Translations under genes and position numbers: made by a program
DNA from: Eretmocerus hayati
Taxonomy: Eukaryota; Arthropoda; Insecta; Hymenoptera; Aphelinidae
Assembly (NCBI GenBank): GCA_029851415.1
Contig: CM056741.1
Location: 85,388,282 to 85,452,281 of the forward strand
Reading direction: 5' to 3'
Length of the DNA stretch: 64,000 bases
Notes under the pieces: generated by a model
Database searches by the model: none
Seen by the model: only the letters and a program-made list of their open reading frames with translations
Told to the model about the DNA's origin: nothing
Part shown: positions 12,092-22,160 of the stretch, one piece after another
Layout of the letters: each line of letters opens with the position of its first letter
Position numbering within the stretch: the stretch's first letter is position 1

Positions 12092-12860
12092 TTGACTCAT
12101 AGAAATCGATCGAAAAACAATTCTTCATCCAACAGAATTCTACATTACACCTCTAACCATTTCTTACAACGGAAAAAGAATCTAATATTCAATCTAGTCG
12201 ATCGAGCAATTTCGTTATCTCATTCCAAATTTCACAATAAAAATCTGAGATTGGCGAAGAAGTTACAGAGACAAAATGAATACCTGACTGATTTTGTGGA
12301 GAAAGATGTTAATATGAGGGTCCAGAAGCTGAAGAACTTGAGGCATTCTACGTCGAATGATAGTCACACTCGCAGCAATTCTGATCACCGGGTAGGCATA
12401 TCTTTCCACCAAAATTTTTTCCAAAAATGCTCGCATGTATGAGAGAAGTATGGTATTCGAGCAGTTCCTCATGTCGATAAGAATTTTCAAGGAATTATAA
12501 AATTAGGTAAATACCGCCTGCAAGAATTTGAGGAAAAGGATGTCATCTACAAAATACAGTGTAAAAATTGTGAGGCAAGTTATGTGGGTACGACTAAGAG
12601 AGCATTAGCTATTAGGGGAGAGGAACACAGAAAACACAAAAATCCTAACTCTGTAGTCTCTATCCTCATGAAAAATCTGAATCACGAATTTGATTAACAG
12701 AATACTAGAATGTCAGATGAAGAGTCGAAGTTTTATGAAAGATCACTCTCTGAAATGATTCGCATGAATTCTGATAGTAACAATATTAATTTGAAAGAAG
12801 ATGTTCGCAATCTGAGTCGTATATACAGTGATCTTTTCAACGAGAAACGACACAGCTGAG
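12092..12860 (+). pseudogene. Penelope-like element, C-terminal GIY-YIG endonuclease fragment
   Basis: Penelope-like retroelements encode a reverse transcriptase followed by a GIY-YIG nuclease. The right half of this segment (about 12447-12859) reads as the nuclease. It has a V-I-Y-K-I-Q-C-K-N-C strand with the paired cysteines, then A-S-Y-V-G-T-T-K-R and an R-G-E-E-H helix, and ends in a helical segment about a GIY-YIG domain length later. An in-frame TAA near 12697 stands where the family normally has an aromatic residue, and the ORF closes with TGA at about 12857. The left half (12092-12442) is a Lys/Asn-rich ORF in another frame that probably belongs to the connector. No RT motifs are present, so this is a 5'-truncated dead copy. 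Confidence 0.75.
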
Positions 12861-13667
12861 CTGTGGCTGTCCTTCCACATTTACATATAGTCTCTCTCTA
12901 CACTTGTCACCTGTTCACTTCCTTCTCTGTTCCCCTCTCTATCGTCTCCCGCCCTGCCTCGCAATCGATGTATTACTGATTCATGCATGCGAGAGCTGTA
13001 TATGCACAGTATTGGATATTAGTCAAATGTAGTCGAATATTGACCAGTGGGCTCTCTCGAGCCTATATTTTCAATTTGTTTTCAAAACAATTACTATTTT
13101 ATTTTTCATCATGTAACTGAAGCGCTGATAACATCTTCCAATAGTGGTAATTATATTTGTGATTTTGATAATTATCGTGAATACCATGATTCTGTTCAAA
13201 TTCTGAGTGTTGTGATGTGATGAATAATTTTTTTTTGTAGCTTGATGAGGTCAACAGGTTCTTTTGACGGAACGTAGCAAATAGATGAATTTGCCAAAGT
13301 ACTCGTGCTGTAATATTCTGTGAACGAGAACCCTTGTCCTCCGAGATCGATTCAAGTTCTACCAACATTTATTCACTGACGGAGACGATTCAAGATTGTC
13401 CACAACTCGATTCTGAATTTGTGCGGAGTCTAACCACTCGATGATTCAGATGTGGAGAATGGGTGCTTTCTACTTCCCATATCTTTATGATTCTATCAAC
13501 GTAGTTTTTGAGCACCTGATCAATGGCTCATGTGTGCGACCCTTAGCCAGATGTCAATCTTTACTGCTCGACTGGGTTCTAACTAAATAAGCATATTTCG
13601 TGCTCGAAAAATTAAATCCATCCTGATAATGTTCCCGGGGTACTAGTGCATTCTCTCGCGCGCTATT
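12861..13667. other. Interval without supported gene
   Basis: Non-coding by eye. The first part may be the 3' untranslated tail of the Penelope-like element. Nothing else was recognised. Confidence 0.5.
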
Positions 13668-14131
13668 TTACATGGAATGATCACGCTTTATATCTTGAAC
13701 GGAGGAATTCATTCTGTCGCCGTTTAGGGAATCGCGGTAATTTTCATCTTCATTGCCGTAATTTGGGTTATAGTTGTTAGTTTGATGCTGGTTGTTTCCT
13801 GAACATCTCTGGTTAGGCCGCCAATCACTTCGTGGTGGTCTTCCCATCTTGTTCCTGCGACTATTGACATAATTATTTGATCCACGGTGAATATAAACGT
13901 TGTCAAAATTTCCAGCGAAATTTGTACCGTAAATCCGATCAAAAATCATACTCCTCCCGTCACTGCTTTCATCCCGATCCATATGATTGACCGTTTCGCT
14001 CGGCCATTTGGTTGGTTGCCGTAACTCGGTAAGTCATCTCTATAATTGCCTCGCCTGGCGTTAGATCGATTTCGCTTACGTGCTAGTTTTATTCGACGTT
14101 TTGGAATGGAATCCAGCCGTAATGCATCTCC
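13668..14131 (-). pseudogene. Gag tail, basic then Asn-rich
   Basis: Continues from the zinc-knuckle piece in frame after a TAG at 14132. It gives an Arg/Lys-rich stretch (R-R-I-K-L-A-R-K-R-N-R), then shifts frame near 13985 into an ORF rich in Asn, Arg and Gly. Such tails bind RNA in retrotransposon Gag proteins. The shift and the stop show that it is no longer translated as one protein. Confidence 0.5.
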
Positions 14132-14806
14132 TTAGGAGCGACATTCATTCAAATCGTGTCCGCATATAAGGCAATAACTACCAGAATTTGAATCTTGGAT
14201 CCTCTCACAGCAGTTTTTCTCAAAATTTTCTTTGACGAGACAATTATTACATCTAAGCTGTGTCCGAGACAATCTGGTAGTCGAGGTTGACGTCATTTCG
14301 TTGTTCAACTCGCCCGAGCGATTGTCGTATCGACTAGTGCTCCGGTTCCGGTGTCGCCCTTGGTTTTGGTAAATCTTGCCCGAGTCAATTTCGTTCATCA
14401 ATAATCGGCAATTTCCCAAATCGTGGCCATTCCCCCTACAGTGTCTGCAGAATTCGGTTTCCCAGTTTCCTGAGCATTTGCGTTCAACATGTCCTCCTAC
14501 ATGACAATAACTGCCTTCGTCCAATGCTATGGCTCGATTTATAGTTACCGAATCAGTTTGTATGGATGTATTCTTGGTGATTTCTGTCAATTCCTGTTCA
14601 ACGAAAGTATTTAGGACCATCATCTTGTCTACATTTATTTCAGAGTTATTCATATTTGAGAATTTAGAACGAGCACTTGTTTTATTCTTGAAAGTGACCG
14701 CTTTCGAGGTAGCTTCGCGTAATGTCTTGGGAATCGTCGATCTAACTTGATGCTCTAATACGCCTGACAAACCGAAAATGGATCGTTGTAAGGCCTCGCT
14801 GTCCAC
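14132..14806 (-). pseudogene. Gag fragment with CCHC zinc knuckles
   Basis: This 224-codon ORF starts with a capsid-end-like helix region (GLSGVLEHQVRSTIPKTL, residues about 13-30), typical of the end of retrotransposon capsids. The middle and C-terminal thirds hold nucleocapsid-type fingers. One is intact: C-R-H-C-R-G-N-G-H-D-L-G-N-C fits C-x2-C-x4-H-x4-C exactly. A preceding finger has lost its first Cys, and a last one has shortened spacing. The role would be RNA packaging in virus-like particles. The fragment is cut off from the rest of Gag by stops and frameshifts, and no protease or RT follows. Confidence 0.7.
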
Positions 14807-15524
14807 GTTGTTTTTATGAGTCTCCCGCTCCCAACCTTAGAGTGTTAGGTCCGAGTCTAATACATCGAGTAGACGATTGTGGAATGTTTGAACGCGTAAG
14901 CCGTAGTCCCCGGCACCTTCATCATCTCTGCTGTACTACTTTCAATAGAGAACTGACATGACTACAAGAATTATCCGAAAATGCTCATATCATGGAAGTT
15001 CACGTTGAAATAGACACGGTATATGCAAAATTCGGGAATTTTCTGTTGTCAAAGTGACTTGAATTTCAGTCTGAAGTTTTTCAGGTTTTGAATTAGCGCC
15101 ATTCAATATGGAGGCGACTGCTCATGAGTCACGTGACTTCAGCGTGTTCTCCACGATGATTTTGAGGCAAACCTGCATTTGTTCACCGCAAACTTCTATT
15201 ATTTGAGTAAAATAAGATTTCGATCGTTATTTAGATAAGAATTTCCGATGAAGGATGTTATCACAACAGGTGCGGGATTCATGCGGTACAGGCTCACTAA
15301 GCGGCACATGAGCAGCCACCGCCACATTGGATGGCGCCAATTCAAATTTTCAAAACTTCAATGATGATTTAAAAACCATAGAGGCGTCGTAGAAATTTCC
15401 AACTTTTTTCCTATATCTATTTTGCCACGGACTCTCAAACTATAACATTTCCCGGAATTATGTCAGTTCCCTATTCGGCTGAGACTCTGTCCGCTCCGCC
15501 GACGCCACTATATTGGGTTGTCAT

Positions 15525-15990
15525 ATCTGACAATAAATTTCCGATCGATGTATATTGCGTCCACCGTACGTCCTTCAGCGGTCATACCCTGCAGTCTACG
15601 TGCCAGAGTTGCGATTATCTATGGCTCCGCGTCTGGGCCGTATTCTTCTACGATATATCTCATGGAATGACAGAAACATGCCAGCATATCAGGGTTACCG
15701 TCGTATGGCATGATGTTATCCAAAGCTTGATTTAACGTGAGTCAGAATTTGGATATGTGACGTCGATCCACTAGAGCTGGACTATCTGATTTCTTTACGA
15801 AAGACCGTCTTACTTTTACACTTGCATTTGAATCGCGATAGCTCTCTCTTGAGGCCCCGCTATTATTGCGCCTGGAAGGCCGATGCCTTAAGTGAGTGCT
15901 CCGGTTAGATTGCCCGACGTGGTCTGAGTGTTTGCTACGCTTCTTATCGTCTCTCAGATGATACGCATTCCTGTCGCGGTCGCTATGCTG
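15525..15990 (-). pseudogene. Gag capsid-like fragment with in-frame stops
   Basis: One minus-strand frame reads an Arg/Ser-rich stretch (about 15990-15770) and then a capsid-like region. Its helices include L-D-N-I-M-P-Y-D-G-N-P and a second around Y-I-V-E-E-Y-G-P. A segment A-R-R-L-Q-G-M-T-A-E-G-R resembles the end of the first capsid domain in gypsy/copia Gag. Two stops (near 15743 and 15611) interrupt it. No ORF finder would report it, because it is open only in short pieces. Confidence 0.5.
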
Positions 15991-16064
15991 TGCAAGGCAT
16001 GGGATACCTCTGGGTCAGTAGTACACAGTTCATCTGTATACCGCACTTCATTTAAATAGCGATC

Positions 16065-16256
16065 TCATCTTGATCGATTCAAATGGTGTGGTTTTCCAAA
16101 ATTTTGCTCATCAGCGTACGTGTCTTCGAACTTTTCCCTATTATCGCGCTGTCTATATCCACGAGATCGTCGATTGGATCGGTAACCGTTCGGCGAATAT
16201 TTGCACGTATCGCCTGGCTTCTCACTGTGCACTCGATATTGGTAGCAATTCTTCAT
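16065..16256 (-). pseudogene. Short Gag piece with degenerate zinc knuckle
   Basis: A 63-codon ORF opening with C-Y-Q-Y-R-V-H-S-E-K-P-G-D-T-C, a worn CCHC finger, followed by an Arg/Tyr/Ser-rich stretch. It sits between the N-terminal and capsid pieces, so it may come from a second Gag copy or from rearrangement. Confidence 0.4.
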
Positions 16257-16854
16257 AGGGTTACTACGAAAGATCTTATTGTCGCTCGACTAAGGATCAA
16301 GATTGTTAGATAACAGATGCTCTGAGTGGCTAGCGAGCCCAGCGTCCATACGTAAAAGTCGGGGGCTTTCCGAATTCTGTTCTCTCGTTTGATTACTCAA
16401 CCATTCCTTGCTCAACTCAATGTTAGCACCTTTGCAGGTTCGAAGAATCGAGTGGCTAGTAAGTACTGCGTCCTTACTATTGAGTCAGAGGCGGATACTC
16501 TGGTGGTGTGGAAAATGACCTATTCGAACGTTCCCACTCCCAACCCGAGGGTGCAAGTTTCCACTATTGACATTAATGAGAGGCCACGGATCTTGTTCCG
16601 TCATTCGGGTATCTCAAATCGGTGATCCAGATGGTTGGTCTTAACGTGAAGATTCCGCATTGACGCGCAGTTCCCCGAAATTCGCGTAATTCTCATTGAA
16701 AAATTCTTCCTCGTTTCTAGGGAATTCTGGTCGCAAACCGGTCACTATTCGCGAATTTTCTAGATGATCTGTCAACTTTCAGATAGGGACGTTTCGAATC
16801 CGAAAAATATTCTGTTGATTGGAAACTTGGAATCGTCCTCGAAATTTTCAAAGA

Positions 16855-16960
16855 TAAATATAGATGATCTTGGAATCGATCGTGGAGGACTAGTGTTTGT
16901 GCAAATGAATATACACAAACACTAGTCCTCCACGATCGATTCCAAGATCATCTATATTTA
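16855..16960. repeat. Perfect 47-bp snapback hairpin
   Basis: Arms 16855-16901 and 16914-16960 are exact reverse complements around a 12-base loop. Similarity extends about 10 bases further out with one mismatch. GAAAAATATTCTG stands in direct orientation outside both arms (about 16802 and 16966). This is the pattern left by a replication template switch. Confidence 0.95.
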
Positions 16961-17288
16961 TTTTTGAAAAATATTCTGGTTCAGTTGCCAGAACGCGGCT
17001 CAGGTCACGAATCGGGACTTCTGCGTGCATTCCCCCGGGCTGCTCTAATCCAATGTCGGCTGCCATGAGCGCAAAAAAGGTATCGCGAGCTCTGAAATCA
17101 CCTCCTTGCATTTTTTCTAGATATTGCGATTTTAGTTGGTTGACATTCCCCAATTCGTCATCATCAGGGACAGTTATATCCCCAACTGCTCCCTCCACTT
17201 CTTCAGGGATTTTTCCCTCCATGCTGGGCTCTAAGTACTTTTCTATAGCCCCCGAAGTCTGGTTTGAGATTTTACGACCTCTTGCCAT
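16961..17288 (-). pseudogene. N-terminal Gag-like ORF truncated by a snapback
   Basis: Starting at the ATG at 17288 (MARGRKISNQTSGAIEKY), about 110 codons of acidic, Gly/Glu-rich sequence run leftward. The frame then crosses the hairpin at 16960-16855, where it reads its own reverse complement and stops (16890). The upstream extension to 17459 has no good initiation context. The position, upstream of capsid and zinc-knuckle pieces, suggests a Gag N-terminus, but I do not recognise a specific family motif. Confidence 0.4.
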
Positions 17289-20200
17289 TTTCCTAGTGTT
17301 CGATGACGGCCTATTTGAGTGTAAGACGGACAATTTCAGTCGCACAATACCAAGTATACAGAGTTGCGTGAAACGTGAGAACTTATTGCACGATTCCAAT
17401 AGGTCAATTTCAGCAGGGTGCGGACCGTGAATGAGACGAAAATTTTTGAAAATTGTCACATCTTGGGGATCGCCTCCTCTATTCAGAAACCAGGAATTAT
17501 AGCCCAGTACGAGTTGAATTTTGGGTTTCGGTTAAAAATTCCAATGGATGAGATAGCTCAAACCTGTGAATGCAGTCGTTTTGGCTTCTAGATGGTTCAA
17601 TAGGAAATGAGTCTCTGCCTCGCGACTCTCTCCACGTGGGACAAGAATTGAGATGAACTAATTTTCTCACCCAATTACAGTGCAGACTGCGACAGCGGAA
17701 ATCCAGACAAACACCCTTCCTGTCTTCTCGCTGCTTGAGACGTCGTCGTCGGTGTATATCGATGTCATTTCAAAATGAGACGCGATTCTTCCTGAAATCC
17801 CTGATCCGAAATGTTTGAGAAGGAAAAAAAAATTTTCTGTATTGATCAGCCCTAAACTCTGCATCAGGAGCCTGCTGCTGTGACCAGTTTCGTGGCTGCT
17901 TGGTGAAAAATCCTAAACCTTGCTGCAGAAGACCACCCGTTGTCACCAGTCTGATATGAACCATGCTTCTTGAGGTTCGAATGCTATGGCTTCCCTTCTG
18001 TTCTTACTGGGCCATATGGCTCAGCAAGCTAGGATTGCAAGGTATCCTCTGAATGATAAATCAATGGTATTGGATGCAGCTTAGATTTTATTCAAAGGTA
18101 AGTTATGATTCGGAGAGAGAGACCGTTACAACTGTTGGTTTACTCTACTGGAACCACAATGGTACGAGCGTATCAAGTGCTGAAACTCCTCGTCCTGGAA
18201 TGCTGCTACTCGCGGAGTCTACGTCAAGAGTTCACGCGATCGACTGTGTTTCTAGAAGCCCGGCTTGATACGAGGAAATCTACAGAATTTTCGATTTTTA
18301 GTGTACCATCCAGTATTTCAATGAGATCGGGACTTTCACGCCCTGGAAAAATGTTCTTCAGATGGTTTCTATAGTTTCTAGGTTGGTACTCTATCGATTT
18401 TTTATGACACGTGTGTAGTGCTCTTCATACAAATTGAAGAATCGTCGAATTTTGTCTTCTTTCAGTGTGACTGGCGCGTCTTTCGAAACTCTTCGGCTTC
18501 CGGAGAAAATAACACGGTCCCAAAGAATCTGAAAAAATTCCAACTGACTCTTCAAACCTGATATAATCATGAGAGATTTGTTCTAATAACGACTCAGGTC
18601 CGTGGTCAGCACAGGGCTTCCATAAGAAATGTAACTCATTTTTCGGAAAAAACTTACTTCCTCTACTTTTTCGTATGTAAAAAAAATAATATTCGAGCTC
18701 GGATGAATCGGAAGGTGGAGAATTGAAGAGTGAAAACGAACAATCAAAATGCTTTTTCGTTTGGCAGCGACACATTATTCTGGCCGAAGATCTATGGTGT
18801 TGAACTTGGAAAATTTGTTGCGCCCATCGCTTCAAGAAAGGACATAAACCTTTGTTACTCGAATAATGAGCAGATGTCCCTCCCAAATCCTATTGCCCAT
18901 TTCACTTTGACGTATGATGAATTACCATGCAATTCGATGAGGTGGCTATAACTATTGTTATTTGAGGGAGGAGCTCGGGGAACTTGTTCAGCCCCTGAAA
19001 GCTGATTTTTCCGGTCGAAAAAGATGCACGTAACAGGTCCAAATTATAGCTGTTGACTTTGTATGTAGCTCTCACACCATTTTCACCCCGCAAGCTTATC
19101 ATAATTCAAGTGGGAAAGATTTGGAAAAGCAAAAATTGCATATACCTTCGACAACTCTGTGGACGCAGGAAAAGTGAAACTTGATGAGTGTAACGGAAAG
19201 AGGTTCAACTCTGGGAATAGAACTCGATTAAACGGGTGCAACAGCATCTTCATCAACCATCATACTGCACTATTCACGATCCATCCATGTGGAAAGCCTC
19301 TAATAGTGACAAAAACGTGATAGACTAATTCCACCTCATTGTTCCCAGAGGATTAACATATTTCAAAAATGGTGGGCATAACTTTTTTTCACATCTCACA
19401 GGTACTAAAACACTATGGAATCGGTTTCAAAAGCGACGAGGAGGAAAAATTTTTTTTTTCTCGCATGATCGCAAAGTTAAAGGTTCGGTAGATTTCCTCA
19501 TATACGCGGTGAGTGACCGCGGCCAACTGTAAGACCAGAAGTCTGGTTTCGTGCTCTTGCACCGCTTATATACTCGATCTTGCGCTTGGCGCTAAGCTAT
19601 GTGCATCGGCGACTCTATTTCTGCGTTTTTCCTATCCTTTAGCGTTCTTGGCGACTCTAGGCCTGTATGTACACGCGTAAGCAAATGATCACGCTCTTGT
19701 CCCGTGTGAAGACTTCATAACATTGAAAAACATCGTAGCTCAGAATATATCGGCATGGAGCTACACGTGATCCATGACAGTACCATGAGGCACTACCTGC
19801 CAGCACGTAAGAGGTACGACATGGAGATGTGATGAAGTTCGTGGTCGCAGCTGGTCGAATTGAATGTGCCTCATTTGACGGATTGCCCTCATACGTGATC
19901 ATTACGTGGTGGGTACATAACGGCATTAACGCTTGCAGATAATTGGTTGAGTGCGATAACGGCTAGGATCTTTGAGGGGATGATACAACACAAAATAGTC
20001 TAGCATCCGACGATTGTTAGCCAGCTAACATTCCACCTATACATGAGACGACTCCACAGTCTAGTGTGGATGAATAAAGGGATGAGAAGTCCTACAAGCA
20101 ACTCGCATTCAATCAGAATTGATCATTAGATTGAAATGATATAGCTTAATTTTGAAATGATATAGCATAATCACCATACTCGAGAAAATATATTTAAACC

Positions 20201-20399
20201 CCAATTAAACATCATATCAGTCAATGCTCACATGTAATATGTCAAGTTTCATGATATCCTCATCATCAACATGCATCATGGGTCGGTGTCAACGATAGAT
20301 CGTTGTACTTTGATCAGAGAATACATGAGCTTTGAGATTCTAAGAGGGTCTTCCGCAGATTCTAACAGAGGAGAAGGAAGATTATGGCAACATCTTCAT
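17289..20399. other. Interval without supported gene
   Basis: The longest ORF, 18425-18886 on the minus strand (153 codons), has no recognisable domain and an uneven composition. ORFs at 17053-17430 and 17770-17964 are shadows or chance. No transposon termini were recognised. Confidence 0.45.
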
Positions 20400-20918
20400 G
20401 CACGGTTGCAACTAGACACTATAATGATGAGCATGATGATTGCAATAGAGTGATTAACAAGAATTGATGAATATCTCAACCGTTTGCGAATGGACATCTT
20501 GAAGATCTGCTCAGGATAGAGAGATTGTGGTGCAAGGAAAGAGTGCAGATGTGATGGAAATGCGGAGGAGTAGGATAAACCGTTCAAATGAATGATGAAT
20601 CTTCATCGCGTTAGGAGTGGGAGCGGATTCATTGAGTGACCATCTCTGACGGCTTTCTCATGCCAACTCGAGATCTCACTCTGAAAGAGTTTCTCTGGAT
20701 TTACATTCTCGAAGCCACGTTAATGTTTGAGCTAAGGAATAGTGTCTGGTGCAGTAATATTGATCAAGACACATGTACTTATGTGGAACGAGTTATGTAG
20801 GGATTTTATTCCGGGGCGTTGCATAGAGCAAGGGAGGGGATATCTTCCTGGTAGAGAAGGGCTTGGTTAGGGCATCAATGCTGATCGGGAGAGGTTTGCT
20901 AGGTAAGAGGTCTATCTT
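20400..20918 (-). mobile_element. Probable 3' end of a LINE, cut off by the LTR element
   Basis: The minus strand carries broken reading frames whose end (20587-20396, with I-F-K-M-S-I-R-K-R-L-R-Y-S-S-I) resembles the last residues of Jockey/RTE-like LINE proteins. It lies exactly where the LINE fragment on the far side of the LTR element (41237 onward, same strand) should continue. The assignment rests mainly on this position. Confidence 0.35.
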
Positions 20919-21042
20919 GACGTGTGGCGTCCCGCGTTCACGAGACGCCCCGTCTCACTCGGATTTTGTATAATTCGCAACAGTCGATATACGGAGTGAT
21001 GCGAGGACTCATGAGATGAGAGCGGAGTCGATTTTGTCCAAA

Positions 21043-21171
21043 GCGTGACTTCTCGTCACGCGTGTCAATAGGTCACTCTACCCTCTGATCATGCGTGACA
21101 TTAAGTCACGCCATTCATTCACTTCGCGTGGCAATGAGACACAATTTATTGAGCGTGACAATAGGTCACGC
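21043..21171 (+). promoter_or_regulatory. Five-copy 19-bp palindrome array upstream of the TATA box
   Basis: Five units of the form GCGTGAC-N5-GTCACGC start at 21043, 21060, 21093, 21126 and 21153. Units 1, 3 and 5 have perfect arms; units 2 and 4 have mismatches. The array ends 80 bp before the TATA box, the usual place of an LTR enhancer. The two-half-site layout suggests binding by a dimeric factor. The factor is unknown. Confidence 0.8.
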
Positions 21172-21250
21172 TTGACACAGTTCATAATTTCAAAACGATT
21201 TTGATGAAACAATAATTATGATTTCAAAATTGACGCGAGCTGGCCCAGGC

Positions 21251-21288
21251 TATAAAAGTGGGTCTGAACGTTGGCTCGCTGATCAGTC
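21251..21288 (+). promoter_or_regulatory. LTR core promoter: TATA box and initiator
   Basis: TATAAAAG at 21251-21258 is followed by an arthropod-type initiator TCAGTC at 21283-21288, placing the start site near 21285. The 3' LTR has the same context, but its TATA box has decayed to TATGAATG. Confidence 0.7.
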
Positions 21289-21772
21289 TGTCAAAGTTTT
21301 CTTTCCGGAGCTTCTGGGTCCGCGCTATTGTCTCCGCCCAAACACCTTAAAGTGTGACAGAGCGTCTGTTCGAGAAGCGGCGAGCCAACGGTTAGATTTG
21401 ATCCCGCACTTGGGAAGTGGCGTTACCCGTACTCAAAGCTGCAGCAGGGCCAGCTCCGAATTTGTCCTCAAGTTGAGCTGCAGTAGGATCAGCTTACAAT
21501 TTATCCTCAAGGCCTTCTGAATCGACATTCCAGCCTCCAGAGGACAGCCAACTCATAACGACTCCGCTCTCTTCTCGAGTCATATTGAGAATCTGCGTAG
21601 CTGTGAGTCGAAATTGTGATTTCTAAAATCATATTTCAGAACAAAGCCCAGAATACCTAGAATAAGTGCACTCTTGAAATTAGCCATTGAAAACCGATCA
21701 ATTCAGAAATTACGCTTGCTTATTCAATCGATCTCGATTCTCAAGATCAATCTGAATTGTTAATTGAATTCT

Positions 21773-21778
21773 AATAAA
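21773..21778 (+). terminator. Candidate LTR polyadenylation signal
   Basis: AATAAA lies about 490 bp downstream of the presumed start site. It also occurs at the matching place of the 3' LTR (about 40682), where it would end element transcripts. Confidence 0.5.
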
Positions 21779-22160
21779 TCTATTTCGTTATCGAAAATCC
21801 ATCTTATTATTTCGAAATTCGTGAATGCATGCTTATTTGGAGAATTACGATTACTTTCGAATATCTTATTCTAAACTTGGATTTGATTATTATTTAAGAT
21901 TTTATTTTCGATTTTTGAACCACTTCACATAATTAATATTGGAAACTTTGGCCAACCTATTCGGTTAATTACCCTCAAATCTTTTACGGTTCACATGAAC
22001 ATGATACTTGCCTTTTCTAAAATCATTCGGCCAAATTTCCCAGTCAAGTTCGGCACATTCAATATAGATACATTTTCTCAAAGAATAACCAAGAAATTAT
22101 ATATATCAGTATATTCATATATATATAAATATATATATCCATTCAGAAGTATAAGTATAT

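Larger units (their letters stand above)
13668..17288 (-). mobile_element. Decayed LTR-retrotransposon Gag region
   Basis: Reading right to left on the minus strand, pieces of a Gag polyprotein appear in the expected order. There is an acidic N-terminal piece (17288 to about 16961), zinc-knuckle debris (16256-16065), an Arg/Ser-rich segment and capsid-like stretch (about 15990-15525), a capsid end with zinc knuckles (14806-14132), and a basic, Asn-rich tail (14131-13668). Frameshifts, in-frame stops and a snapback hairpin break it. No pol genes or LTRs were found alongside. Confidence 0.7.

Noticed and set aside
18425..18886. 153-codon minus-strand ORF
   Set aside because: No recognisable motif, no promoter or splice context, and composition typical of chance ORFs here.
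21218..21520. 100-codon ORF in the 5' LTR, partly present in the 3' LTR
   Set aside because: The 3' LTR copy is shorter and changed, and the ORF spans the transcription start region. It is more likely regulatory DNA.
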